Shown here in pieces: positions 16,061 to 25,261 of a stretch of 64,000 nt of DNA. The translations under genes were made by a program, and so were the position numbers. The notes under the pieces were generated by a model. That model had not been told where the DNA came from. It made no database searches and worked only from the letters and a program-made list of their open reading frames with translations. Positions within the stretch are counted from its first letter, which is position 1. Each line of letters starts with the position of its first letter. Origin of the DNA: Bradyrhizobium symbiodeficiens. Lineage in GTDB: Bacteria; Pseudomonadota; Alphaproteobacteria; Rhizobiales; Xanthobacteraceae. The stretch spans positions 6,574,501 through 6,638,500 of the forward strand of contig NZ_CP029427.2 in assembly GCF_002266465.3 (NCBI RefSeq). The letters run 5' to 3'.

Positions 16061-16999
16061 CTACTTCCCCCACCGCAGCGCCAGCGCGTCGCGCTCTTTC
16101 GCAAGCTCCAGCAGACCCGCTTTCGTCGCCGGATGCAGCGGCTGGAGTGGATGCCTCACCGCATCCGACTTGATCACGCCGCCGGCCTGCATCATCGCCT
16201 TGCAGGCGATCAGGCCGCATTGACGGTTCTCGTAATTGATCAGCGGCAGCCAGCGCTCGTAGGCGGCCTTCGCCTTCTCGCGGTCACCGGCGAAATAGGG
16301 ATCGACGATCTGGCGGATGCCGTCGGGATAGCCGCCGCCGGTCATCGCGCCGGTGGCGCCGGCATCGAGATCGGCCAGCAGCGTGATCGCCTCCTCGCCG
16401 TCCCACGGGCCCTCGATGTCCTTGCCGCCCGCCTCGATCAGGCTGCGGAGCTTTGAGGCCGCGCCCGGCACCTCGATCTTGAAATAGCGGATGTTGGCAA
16501 AGTCGCGCGCCAGCCGCGCCAGCAGGTCGACCGACAACGGCGTGCCCGCGACCGGCGCATCCTGGATCATGATCGGAATGGTGATGGCGCCCGACAGCAC
16601 CTTGAAGAACTCGACGATGCCCTTCTCAGGAACCCGGAAGGTCGCGCCGTGATAGGGCGGCATCACCATCACCATGGCGGCGCCAGCGGCTTCCGCCTGC
16701 TGGCTGCGCGCGGCGCAGACGGTCGAACTGAAATGCGTGGTGGTGACGATCACGGGAACCCGGCCCGCGACATGCTCCAGCACCGCGTGCATCACGGTTT
16801 CGCGCTCGGTATCGGTGAGCACGAACTGCTCGGAGAAATTGGCGAGGATGCAGAGGCCGTTCGAGCCGGCGTCGATCATGAAATCGATGCAGCGGCGCTG
16901 GCCTTCGAGGTCGAGCTCGCCGCACTCGTCGAAGATGGTGGGCGCGACCGGAAACACGCCGCGATAGGGGCGTTGGGCCTTGTCTGGGGTGACCGGCAT
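16061..16999 (-). CDS. DHDPS/NAL-superfamily aldolase or lyase, atypical
   Basis: A 312-aa TIM-barrel protein of the dihydrodipicolinate synthase/N-acetylneuraminate lyase superfamily. The Schiff-base lysine is in YFKIEVPG. The usual GTTGE turn is ANFSEQ and the YNVP-type tyrosine motif is IQDAPVAG, so it is not a true DapA; a role in sugar-acid or keto-acid cleavage is more likely. ATG 16999 has GGAGAG six bases upstream, whereas ATG 17011 has no well-spaced site. It converges on the phosphonate cluster. Confidence 0.82.
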   Translation of the reverse strand: MPVTPDKAQRPYRGVFPVAPTIFDECGELDLEGQRRCIDFMIDAGSNGLCILANFSEQFVLTDTERETVMHAVLEHVAGRVPVIVTTTHFSSTVCAARSQQAEAAGAAMVMVMPPYHGATFRVPEKGIVEFFKVLSGAITIPIMIQDAPVAGTPLSVDLLARLARDFANIRYFKIEVPGAASKLRSLIEAGGKDIEGPWDGEEAITLLADLDAGATGAMTGGGYPDGIRQIVDPYFAGDREKAKAAYERWLPLINYENRQCGLIACKAMMQAGGVIKSDAVRHPLQPLHPATKAGLLELAKERDALALRWGK

Positions 17000-17130
17000 C
17001 GAACTCTCCATCCCTGATATGTCTTGCGTCTGTCGCCGCGCTCACGGAGCGAGGCGGCCCAGATGTAGCCGCCGCGCGGACCGGCGGCAATGCCGAACGC
17101 ACGACGTCAGGATGGAGGAATGAGGCGAAA

Positions 17131-19212
17131 CTACGCGGTCTTGACCGCGCCCAGGAAGCCCTCGACCGCGACGCGGAGACGATCGGCGTCGGCCGACATC
17201 TTCTTGACGGATTCCGACAACACCGTGCCGGCGTTGCCAGTCTCCTGGTTGAGCCTGGCGACGCTGCCGATGGTGTCGGTGACTTCGCGGGTGCCCTGCG
17301 CGGCCTGCTGGAAGTTGCGCGAGATCTCGGTGGTGGCCGCGCGCTGCTCCTCGACGGCGGCGGCGATCGCCGTCATCTTCTCGTCGATGCCGCTGATCGA
17401 ACCGCCGATCGAGCGGATGGCTGCGACCGCCTGGCCCGTCGCGCCCTGGATCTCCTCGACCTGGCGCGAGATTTCCTCCGTGGCGGTCGCCGTCTGCGCC
17501 GCAAGGCTCTTGACCTCGCCGGCGACCACGGCAAAGCCGCGACCGGCTTCGCCCGCGCGTGCGGCCTCGATGGTAGCGTTCAGTGCGAGAAGATTGGTTT
17601 GACCGGCGATGGCGTGAATCATCTTCACGACTTCGCTGATGCGGCCTGCGGTCTGGTCGAGGATCTCGACCGTCGCGTTGGTCCTTTCGGCCTGCGACAC
17701 CGCCTCGCGCGCTTCGCGGGCGCTGGACTGCACCTGCGCGGAGATCTCGCCGACGGAAGCGGAGAGCTCTTCGGTCGCAGCCGCGATGGTCTCGAGATTG
17801 TTGGTGGCCTGTTCGGCGGCGGACGAGACCGCGGAGGTCTGGCTGCTCGATTGCGAGACCAGCGAGCGCACGCCGGTTGCGGTGGCATCGAGCTCCCGCG
17901 TCGAGGCCACGACACTCTGGATGACCGCTTGCACGGTGTCGTCAAAACTGCGGCAGGCTTCGTCGACGGTCCCGGAGCGGGCCAGCTGCAAGGCCTGCTG
18001 CGATTCGCGCTCCCGGCCCAGGCGCTCGGCCGTCGCCGCGCTCTCGCGCAGGCTTTCAAGTGCCGCAGCCATGGTGCCGAATTCGTCGGGATGCCGGGAT
18101 TGCGGCACCGGCGTCGCATAGTCGCGCGCGCTGATGCGGGCAATGGCGTCGAGAATGGCGCGAACCGGACGCATCAGGCGATTGCGCACCACGAACACGC
18201 CGGCCACCGTCACGGCCAACGCGAGCAGGAACGCGAACGACTGCACGATCAGGTTGATGAGGGCCTTCTGCTGGACGGTCTCGGCACGCGCGATCGACTG
18301 GTCGAGGGCCTTGTTGGCGACCGCCACGATCGGCGCGAAGGGCGACTGGCACAACGCGTTCCATTCCGCGGGGGGCATCGCCGGCTTGCCGCTGCCGTCG
18401 AAATTCCTGGTGAGCTCGTTGATCTGCTTGAGGACGCCATCGGTCTTGGCCTTGGCATCCGTCGCTGCCGTCACCAGTTCCGCCGGCGCGTCGGGCGCGG
18501 CCAGCAACTCGGCCATGCCTGCCCAGCCGGAGGTGATGGTGCCGTCCCATTGCGCCACCGTCCGCTTCTGGGCGTCGTCGAGCGGCTTGCTGCCGTTGAC
18601 ATTCGAGCGGAGGGACGAGCAATGAATGCCATAGCGATCGCGGACCTGCCAGGCAAAGCGGCGCACCTGAATCATGCGCGCGATATAGGGATCGTTCATC
18701 CAGGCACGGTTCGACACCGCGGTGGAGGCGAGGTTCGCGGTGTCGATCACCTTGGTGACGGCATCGTACCAGGAACTGGTCCGCTCGATCTTGCGCTCGG
18801 CGCGCGGACGCTTGGCCTCGTCGTAGAACAGCTGGAATTGCGGCGATGCGTCGTTCCAGCGCTGCTTCAGCGTATTGGCTAGTTCGTCGCGACGCGCGAA
18901 GTCCACGGTCGCGAGCGCGGCACTGATGCCTTCGTAGCCGCCCTGCTCGGCCTTCTCGGCGGCGCCGAGCTTGGCACGTGGATCGTCCTCGCCGAGCAGC
19001 GCGCTCTGGGCGTCGCCGCGATTGTTGCGCAGCGCGAGCACGCCATGGAAGATCGCCTTGTCGGCCGCGGCAAGCCGCTCGGTCTCGAGACTGTCGCTGT
19101 AGCGGCCGAACGCCCCCGCCATCTGGAACGCCGTCGAGGCCAGCGCGCCGATGGCCAGCAGGGCCATCAACGTCAGGAGAAGCGAGCTTACCGATTTCTT
19201 AAACATTGCCAT
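17131..19212 (-). CDS. Methyl-accepting chemotaxis protein
   Basis: A chemoreceptor of about 693 aa. A membrane segment near residues 10-30 (SLLLTLMALLAIGALASTAF) is followed by a long periplasmic sensor region, a second membrane segment (LINLIVQSFAFLLALAVTVAGVFVV), a HAMP-like RLMRPVRAILDAIARI block and a cytoplasmic signalling domain with the hairpin tip VVKMIHAIAGQTNLLALNATIEAARAGEAGRGFAVVA. No CheW or CheA gene is near, so it is an orphan receptor. The start is either ATG 19212 or ATG 19206. The ligand is unknown. Confidence 0.92.
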   Translation of the reverse strand: MAMFKKSVSSLLLTLMALLAIGALASTAFQMAGAFGRYSDSLETERLAAADKAIFHGVLALRNNRGDAQSALLGEDDPRAKLGAAEKAEQGGYEGISAALATVDFARRDELANTLKQRWNDASPQFQLFYDEAKRPRAERKIERTSSWYDAVTKVIDTANLASTAVSNRAWMNDPYIARMIQVRRFAWQVRDRYGIHCSSLRSNVNGSKPLDDAQKRTVAQWDGTITSGWAGMAELLAAPDAPAELVTAATDAKAKTDGVLKQINELTRNFDGSGKPAMPPAEWNALCQSPFAPIVAVANKALDQSIARAETVQQKALINLIVQSFAFLLALAVTVAGVFVVRNRLMRPVRAILDAIARISARDYATPVPQSRHPDEFGTMAAALESLRESAATAERLGRERESQQALQLARSGTVDEACRSFDDTVQAVIQSVVASTRELDATATGVRSLVSQSSSQTSAVSSAAEQATNNLETIAAATEELSASVGEISAQVQSSAREAREAVSQAERTNATVEILDQTAGRISEVVKMIHAIAGQTNLLALNATIEAARAGEAGRGFAVVAGEVKSLAAQTATATEEISRQVEEIQGATGQAVAAIRSIGGSISGIDEKMTAIAAAVEEQRAATTEISRNFQQAAQGTREVTDTIGSVARLNQETGNAGTVLSESVKKMSADADRLRVAVEGFLGAVKTA

Positions 19213-19337
19213 GGGGTCGAAGGGCCTACTCTGAAAGAGTGGCCACCTTGCACCGCGACATGCCAAAGTTCCGTTAAGGTTTTAATTGAATTGAGGTGAT
19301 CTCCCCTGCACCCATTCCCGCAGCGGCCGGTCGCCTT

Positions 19338-20108
19338 CTACGCGACCTTGGTGAAATCGGGCGGACGGCGCTCGGCAAAGGCCGTAAACGCCTCACGCGC
19401 CTCGGCGGTGCGCAAACGTTGTGCAAAGTGCTCGCCCTCCGCCTGCATCTGCGCGAGCAACACCTCGCCATTGCGCATCAGCTTCTTGGTCGCCGTGAGC
19501 GCACCGGCCGGCTGGCGGGCAAGACGTTGCGCCAGCGCAAGCGCCTCGGCATCGAGCTTGTCGAGCGGCACCACGCGGTTGGCGAGGCCCCATTGCAGCG
19601 CGGCCTGCGCCGGCACGGTCTCGCCCAGCGCAAACATTTCGTAGGCGCGGGCGTAGCCGATGCGCGCCGGCATCAGCAGGCTCGACGCGGCCTCCGGCAC
19701 CAGCGCCAGGCTGACGAAGGGCGTCGACAATTGCGCGTTGTCGGCGAGCACGACCAGGTCGCAATGCAGCAGCATCGTGGTGCCGACGCCGACGGCGCGG
19801 CCCTGCACGGCAGCGACCAGCGGCCGGGTGCAGCGGGCCAGCGACTGGATGAAACGCACGACGTTGCGGCTGCCCTCGGACTTGCCGGCCGCGACCGCGG
19901 CGAATTCGCCGACGTCGTTGCCGGCGGTGAACATATCACCCTCGCCGCGGATCAGGATCACGCGGGCCGACGGATCGAACTCGGCGGATTCGATGCTGTC
20001 GGCGAGCTTGCCGTACATCGCATCCGTCAGCGCGTTCTTCTTGTCGGGGCGCGCCAGCGTGAGGGTGAGAATTCCGCCATTGTTCTCGATCCGGACGTGC
20101 TCGGTCAT
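19338..20108 (-). CDS. Enoyl-CoA hydratase/isomerase family protein
   Basis: A 256-aa crotonase-fold enzyme. The oxyanion-hole regions are visible as RGEGDMFTAGNDVGEF and AVQGRAVGVGTTMLLHCDLVV, followed by LSTPFVSLALVPEAASSLLMP. Family members hydrate or isomerise enoyl-CoA esters in fatty-acid or aromatic degradation; the substrate is not evident. It lies 12 bp after the MarR-type regulator on the same strand, so the two are probably one operon and the regulator may sense its substrate. Confidence 0.9.
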   Translation of the reverse strand: MTEHVRIENNGGILTLTLARPDKKNALTDAMYGKLADSIESAEFDPSARVILIRGEGDMFTAGNDVGEFAAVAAGKSEGSRNVVRFIQSLARCTRPLVAAVQGRAVGVGTTMLLHCDLVVLADNAQLSTPFVSLALVPEAASSLLMPARIGYARAYEMFALGETVPAQAALQWGLANRVVPLDKLDAEALALAQRLARQPAGALTATKKLMRNGEVLLAQMQAEGEHFAQRLRTAEAREAFTAFAERRPPDFTKVA

Positions 20109-20120
20109 GGGTCTCTCCTT

Positions 20121-20585
20121 CTAGTCGTCTGAACTTCTTGCTTCTGAAGATCTTGGAAACTTGTTCTGAATGCTGGTCAGCCAGCGCGCGACGATGTCGA
20201 TCTCCGCGGCCGTGAATCCGTCCGTCAGCGCGGCGTTGACCTCTGCAGCACCGGCCTTCGCCTGCGCCAGCGCGGTCCGCCCTTTCGGCGTCAGCCAGAT
20301 CCGCCAGGCGCGTCCGTCCTCGCGATCGGCCCGCCGCTCGATCAGCTTCGCGGCCTCGGTGCGGTCGACGAGACCGGAAATGCCGGCCGGCCCCAGATCG
20401 AGCGCCGCACCCGCCTCGCCCATCAGGACGCCGTCCTGCCTGCCGAGGATGAACAACAGCCCGGCCTGCGCCGGCGTCACCTCGTTCTCCGGCCGCGCCG
20501 CCATCCAGCGCTGCAAGCGGCGCTGCGCGACGCTCAGCAGGTAGATCAGCCGATGATGCGGCGCGCCGGTGCCGTTATTTCGCAT
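20121..20585 (-). CDS. MarR family transcriptional regulator
   Basis: A 154-aa winged-helix regulator. The body VTPAQAGLLFILGRQDGVLMGEAGAALDLGPAGISGLVDRTEAAKLIERRADREDGRAWRIWLTPKG contains the recognition helix and the D-x-R wing of MarR proteins. It is co-directional with the enoyl-CoA hydratase gene. The start codon ATG 20585 lies inside an 18-bp perfect palindrome, suggesting autorepression. Confidence 0.9.
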   Translation of the reverse strand: MRNNGTGAPHHRLIYLLSVAQRRLQRWMAARPENEVTPAQAGLLFILGRQDGVLMGEAGAALDLGPAGISGLVDRTEAAKLIERRADREDGRAWRIWLTPKGRTALAQAKAGAAEVNAALTDGFTAAEIDIVARWLTSIQNKFPRSSEARSSDD

Positions 20586-20593
20586 GCGAAATA
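20576..20593. promoter_or_regulatory. Perfect palindrome over the marR-type start codon
   Basis: The 18-bp sequence TATTTCGCATGCGAAATA is a perfect palindrome whose centre overlaps the ATG of the MarR-type gene. MarR dimers bind palindromes of about this size, so it is a candidate autoregulatory operator. Confidence 0.55.
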
Positions 20594-20633
20594 GATAGCC
20601 CGGCGCGAACTCATTGTCAAACGGCCCACCTCG

Positions 20634-22295
20634 CTACGGCGCGCAGGAGAAGCTCGCCGCTTCCGTCACCGGTCCCGATTTGTAATGCGGCCAGGCCGGC
20701 CAGCGGCACAGCGGCATCGCGCGCAGCGCTGCGAATGAGGGCGCCTCGACCTTCTGCTCGCTGACTTCGAGATCGCCGGGCGCCTTGCCCTTCTCGACCC
20801 AGTCGACCAGTACGCTCAGCATGTCGACATTGGCCGGCGCGCCGGAGCCGACATGATCCACGCCGGGCGCGGTGTAGAGCCGCGCGAACTCCGCCGTCTC
20901 GGCCTTGCCGAGCTTGCGCTCGACGCTCTCGAAATAGCGGATGCCGGCATAGGGGCTCTGGGCGAAATCGGCCATGTGCTCGAGCATGATCAGACGGCCG
21001 CCGCGGGCGCGGAAGCGGCTGAGATCGGGATCGGTCGAGTCCATCAGCTTCGACACTTCGAGCAGCCGCGCCTTGTGCTCCTCCACCTTGTAGGTGGTGA
21101 CGTCGAGCTTGGGATCGCGCGCAAAGACATATTGAATGCCGCCGGCGCCGTAGATCCAGGCGATGCCGTTGTTGGGCGCAGGCGGCTGCGCCGGCGGCGC
21201 GGTGCCGAGCCACCACGCCGTCCAGCCGCCGGTCGGACCGATCGCCGGCGTATCCTCGCCCGACACGCCCCAGCCGGGATAATCGCCGAGGCCGTTGGCA
21301 AGCGCGAACGGGAATTTGTAGGTTCCGTGCAAGGTGTCGATCGCCTTGATCTGCGCATCGGTGAGGCACTGATCGCCGCTCTGGCCGGCCGCGCAGCGCA
21401 GCGTCTCGACCTTGAATGCCGCCTTGCAACCGACGGGGTCCTGCACCAGCGCATCGTCGGAGCCGTCGGCCTTGTCACAGGCCGCCCGCACGGCCTCGCC
21501 GACGAGCTTCACCTGCGCCGGATTGATCCAGCCCGCGCCCATGGTCGCAAGTCCCGAACGCGTGCCGGCGTGCTGCAAGCCGACCCAATTGATGACGGGC
21601 ACGCGGGCGAAGATGCCGTCGAAATCATCGGGGTAGCGCTGCGCCATGGTCAGGCCTTCACGGCCGCCCTCGGATGAACCCATGAAGTACATCTTCTCGG
21701 GTTTCTTGCCGTAGGCGCGCTCCATCACCCTAATTGCGGCATCGCGCACTTTCTTGTAGGCGCGGTGAGCAAAATTCTCGAAGGCTTCGTCATTGAGCGC
21801 AAAGACCTGTGGCGGCTCGCCTTGCCTGGTCTCGTGGCCCGAGTCGGTGCCGTAGGTGACGAAACCACTGGCCAGCGGCGACGGCTTGTCGAAGGGATAG
21901 GCCGGCGGCAGCCCGAGACCCGTGATCAGCACGCCGTTGAAGCCGCCGCCGCCATATTGCAGCGAACGTCCGTTCCATTCGACGGGAAGGTTGACCTGGA
22001 ATTTGATCGGCGGCGCCTTGGGGTCGACCGGATCGATGTGACCGAGCACCTTGCAGAAGCCGGGATTGGCCGGCGTGATGCGCCCCGACGGCGTCGGCCC
22101 GCGTTCGGCGACGGCGATTGGCGAGGGTGCCTGCAATGTCGCGGCATCGATCTTCACCGCATCGGCGCCACCGACAAGGCCCTTGCAGACCGTCTCTGCA
22201 TCCTCCGCCAGAGTGAGCGCCAGGGCGGAATTCGCGCTCAGCGCAGCCGCAGTCCCCACGAGCCATGCGCACAGCTTCGCTCTCGTCAGCGTCAT
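20634..22295 (-). CDS. Secreted tannase/feruloyl esterase family protein
   Basis: A 553-aa exported esterase with a signal peptide ending ALAL or SALA near residue 27. Tannase-family blocks are visible: the nucleophile motif GSSEGGREG, DFDGIFARVPVINW, an acid region LIMLEHMADFAQSP and the histidine in PGVDHVGSG. Family enzymes hydrolyse gallate, ferulate or related aromatic esters. The usual cysteines beside the catalytic Ser and His, which form a disulfide in typical tannases, are absent. ATG 22295 follows GGTGGA; GTG 22304 is possible. Confidence 0.85.
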   Translation of the reverse strand: MTLTRAKLCAWLVGTAAALSANSALALTLAEDAETVCKGLVGGADAVKIDAATLQAPSPIAVAERGPTPSGRITPANPGFCKVLGHIDPVDPKAPPIKFQVNLPVEWNGRSLQYGGGGFNGVLITGLGLPPAYPFDKPSPLASGFVTYGTDSGHETRQGEPPQVFALNDEAFENFAHRAYKKVRDAAIRVMERAYGKKPEKMYFMGSSEGGREGLTMAQRYPDDFDGIFARVPVINWVGLQHAGTRSGLATMGAGWINPAQVKLVGEAVRAACDKADGSDDALVQDPVGCKAAFKVETLRCAAGQSGDQCLTDAQIKAIDTLHGTYKFPFALANGLGDYPGWGVSGEDTPAIGPTGGWTAWWLGTAPPAQPPAPNNGIAWIYGAGGIQYVFARDPKLDVTTYKVEEHKARLLEVSKLMDSTDPDLSRFRARGGRLIMLEHMADFAQSPYAGIRYFESVERKLGKAETAEFARLYTAPGVDHVGSGAPANVDMLSVLVDWVEKGKAPGDLEVSEQKVEAPSFAALRAMPLCRWPAWPHYKSGPVTEAASFSCAP

Positions 22296-22376
22296 CGTTT
22301 CCACCCGGATCCATGTTCTTGTTCAATCAACGAAGGCCGCATTCAATGCGACCTGCTGCCGGCCGTCAACGACGCG

Positions 22377-22475
22377 CTGCAGCCCTGTCCCGATGGAATC
22401 GGAACAGGGCTGCAGTTTGTTGGATTGACGCGCTTTCTTGACGCGAACCGGTATCCACTTCGCTCGAAAACGCTT
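22377..22475. repeat. Rhizobiales intergenic mosaic-type repeat with hairpin
   Basis: Two parts. At 22377-22415 is a long hairpin: CTGCAGCCCTGT pairs with ACAGGGCTGCAG (12 bp), then one mismatch, then CCGAT/ATCGG with a GGA loop. At about 22434-22475 is GCGAACCGGTATCCACTTCG followed by CTCGAAAACGCT, a motif I recall as widely dispersed between rhizobial genes. It abuts the stop codon of the phosphoglycerate dehydrogenase gene and may terminate it. Confidence 0.65.
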
Positions 22476-23720
22476 TAATGCTCGAACACCAGCCGCGCTC
22501 CGATCGTGCCGTCGAGGCTGCGGATCTGCTGGAGCAGCGCCGCGGAATCATGTCCGCCGAGATCGGCATCGAGCACGACGTAGCCGAGATCGCCTGATGT
22601 CTCCAGATATTGCGCGGCGATGTTGATGTCGCGCTGGAGGAAGACCTCGTTGAGCCGCCGCAGCATGCCCGGCACGTTGCGATGGACATGGCTGAAGCGC
22701 GCGCCGGAGGGGCGCAGATGCAGCTGCACTTCGGGGAAATTCACCGCGCCCATGGTCGAGCCCGTGATGAAATAATCGACCAGCTTGCGCGCGACCTCGC
22801 CGCCGATGCGCTCCTGCGCCTCCTCGGTCGAGCCGCCGATATGCGGGGTGAGGATGACGTTCTCGAGGCCCTGCATCGGGCTCTTGAAGCGATCCGAATT
22901 CGACGACGGCTCGACCGGAAAAAACGTCGACGGCCGCACCGGCGAGATGACCGTCGCGCAACGCGCGCGCGAGCGCGTCGAGATCGACCACCGTGCCACG
23001 GCTGTTGTTGATCAGGAACGAGCCAGGCCTCATCGCCCGGAGCTCCTTCTCGCCGATCATGCCCGCGGTCTCCGGCGTCTCCGGCACGTGCAGGCTGACG
23101 ACGTCGCTCTGCGCCAAGAGCTCTTCCAGCCTCTCGACCGGTTCGGTGTTGCCGTGGCGGAGCTTGTCGGTGCGGTCGAAATAGATCACGCGCATGCCGA
23201 TCGCTTCGGCCAGCGTCGAGAGCTGCGAGCCGATATTGCCGTAACCGACGATGCCGAGCGTGCGGCCGCGCACCTCGCGGCTGCCGATCGCCGATTTGTC
23301 CCAGCCGCCGTCATGGGCCGACACCGAGCGCGGAAAGATTCGCCGCAGCAGCATCACGATCTCGCCGATCACGAGCTCGGCGACGCTGCGCGTGTTGGAG
23401 AATGGCGCGTTGAAGACGGGAATGCCGCGCTTGCGCGCCGCCATGAGATCGACCTGATTGGTGCCGACGCTGAAGCAGCCGACCGCGAGAAGCCCATCGG
23501 CGGCTTCCAGCACCTCGTCGGTGACCTGGGTGCGCGAGCGGATGCCGAGCAGCGACACGCCCTTGAGCGCACGCCGCAGATCCTCGCCGTCCAGCGCCTT
23601 GGTCAGCCGCTCGACATTGGTGAAGCCCGCGCCCTTGAAAAGGTCGACAGCGCTGTCGTTGACGCCTTCGAGCAGCAGCGCCTTGGCACTCCGCTCAGGG
23701 CTTTGGCCTGGGGCTGGCAT
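22475..23720 (-). pseudogene. serA: Phosphoglycerate dehydrogenase (SerA-like), frameshifted
   Basis: Would encode a 414-aa ACT-domain D-3-phosphoglycerate dehydrogenase (first step of serine synthesis). The N-terminal frame gives substrate and NAD domains (GRTLGIVGYGNIGSQL, INNSRGTVVD) up to GAAVDVF. The correct continuation PVEPSSNSDRF, the catalytic TPHIGGST and the ACT domain (VPGMLRRLNEVFL) are in another frame. One extra A in the run 22919-22924 (six where five keep frame) causes the shift. Either a true mutation or a homopolymer sequencing error. Without correction the product loses the catalytic His. ATG 23720 has GGAG upstream. Confidence 0.85.
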
Positions 23721-23932
23721 GGTGTCTCCATAGATGATGAGCTTTGTCGCAGCACATAGACCGTGGACGGTGCGGGGCACAATAGGGGGTGGATACGGAG
23801 GGAAGATGGCGAGGTCTTGTGCGTTTGGCATCCCACCAGCAGCCCCGTCATTCCGCGCTCACAGCAGCCATTCCGTCATCCTGAGAGACGGGATGGATCA
23901 GTGCCCAGGCCTTACGCGCGCTTGCCCCGCAA

Positions 23933-25165
23933 TCAAATCACATAGAACCCGTGCGTGCCGTCACGTCGGAGTTGCTCCACGAGTCCATACTCCCAATCGA
24001 GATAGGCCCGCATCGCCTTCTCCGCGATGTCGGTACCTTCATAGGGCCGGCGGTAGCGGTGGGCGGGATCGGGCTTGGGCAGCACACGGGGCGGGCCGAT
24101 CTCCAGCGCGCCGTCATAACCGCCTTCCAGCACATAAACTTCCCAGCCCATCTGCGCCAACCAGGACGCCGTCATGTCGGCGCGGACGCCTTTGTCGTCG
24201 GCTAGCACGATGCGCGCGCCGCGCACGGGCGCGGCCATGTCGGTTTCCTGGACCAGCTGGCCGCCGGGATAGTGACGAAAGCCCGGGAGGTGGCCGGCGG
24301 CATATTCTTCGGCGTCGCGCACGTCCAAGCGATAGAGCGTGCGATCCGTCTGCGCGAGCAGCGCAGCCATCTCGCTTGCGCCGATATGGCGAACACCGGC
24401 GCGATAGGCGACATCGCGCGCATTGGCAGGACCGCCCTCGAACGACCCGATCGCGCCGCGCCTCTCCGCGCCGTGATCGAGCGTGTGCCGCGCCAGCGTC
24501 CAGCCGATGGTGCCGTTGCGCAGCGCGCGCACCTTGTTGGGCACGCCGGCATTGATCAACGACTGGGTGCCGATGATCGAGCGGGTGCGGCCGGCGCAAT
24601 TGACGATGATCGTGGTGTCAGGATCGGGCGCGGCCCGCCCCGCCCGCAGCACCAGCTCCGCGCCGGGCACGCTCACAGAGCCCGGAATGTTCATGGTGGC
24701 ATATTCGTCGAAACGTCGAACGTCGAGGATGGCGATATTGGCCTTGTCCGCGATCAGCTTGGCCACCTCGTCGGCGCTGTACGATGGCGTGTGCCTGCGC
24801 GACTCGACCAATTCGCCGAACGCTTTCGAGTAGGAATTGACGTCCTCGAAGACCTCAAAGCCCGCGTCGCGCCATGCCTTCAGGCCGCCATCGAGCACGC
24901 TGATATCGGTATAGCCCAGCGCGGCAAGACGCTCCGCGCCGGTCGCGACAAGTCCCTCGCCGTCATCATAGAGAACGATCGGCACGTTCTTGCGCGGCAG
25001 CCTCGTCTCGGCCTCGATCGCGATCCGGTCCACGGCCATGTTGGCGGAGAACAGCGGATGCCCCGTCGCGAAGCCGGCCTCATATCTGAGATCGAGCAGC
25101 GCGATCTCCTCTCGCAGCAGCAGTGCGCGGCGGATATCGGCGGGAGTGACGGTCGGAAGCTTCAT
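23933..25165 (-). CDS. Triple-rhodanese-domain sulfurtransferase
   Basis: A 410-aa cytoplasmic protein made of three rhodanese-like domains at about residues 5-105, 120-225 and 265-365. Only the middle domain has an active-site cysteine, in IVNCAGRTRS. The equivalent loops of domains 1 (LYDDGEGL) and 3 (LADDKGVR) carry Asp instead, so these are probably structural. Sulfur transfer from thiosulfate or a persulfide is the likely chemistry. ATG 25165 is chosen at MKLPTVTPADI, where homology begins. No obvious operon partner. Confidence 0.87.
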   Translation of the reverse strand: MKLPTVTPADIRRALLLREEIALLDLRYEAGFATGHPLFSANMAVDRIAIEAETRLPRKNVPIVLYDDGEGLVATGAERLAALGYTDISVLDGGLKAWRDAGFEVFEDVNSYSKAFGELVESRRHTPSYSADEVAKLIADKANIAILDVRRFDEYATMNIPGSVSVPGAELVLRAGRAAPDPDTTIIVNCAGRTRSIIGTQSLINAGVPNKVRALRNGTIGWTLARHTLDHGAERRGAIGSFEGGPANARDVAYRAGVRHIGASEMAALLAQTDRTLYRLDVRDAEEYAAGHLPGFRHYPGGQLVQETDMAAPVRGARIVLADDKGVRADMTASWLAQMGWEVYVLEGGYDGALEIGPPRVLPKPDPAHRYRRPYEGTDIAEKAMRAYLDWEYGLVEQLRRDGTHGFYVI

Positions 25166-25261
25166 GGGATGGACCTCGAGAAGAGAGCCGTGAGCTTTTG
25201 AACCATTGCGGCGGCGTTGGCCAGCGATATTGGAGAACACGAGATACGCGCGGAGATCAGG

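Noticed and set aside
22916..22930. Programmed ribosomal frameshifting in serA
   Set aside because: The A6/T6 run could slip, but I see no stimulatory structure or internal Shine-Dalgarno-like sequence, and serA is not known to use frameshifting; a one-base indel is simpler.
23721..23932. Possible coding sequence in the serA-rhodanese gap
   Set aside because: Short open frames are present, but none has a ribosome-binding site or protein-like composition; I see nothing functional there.
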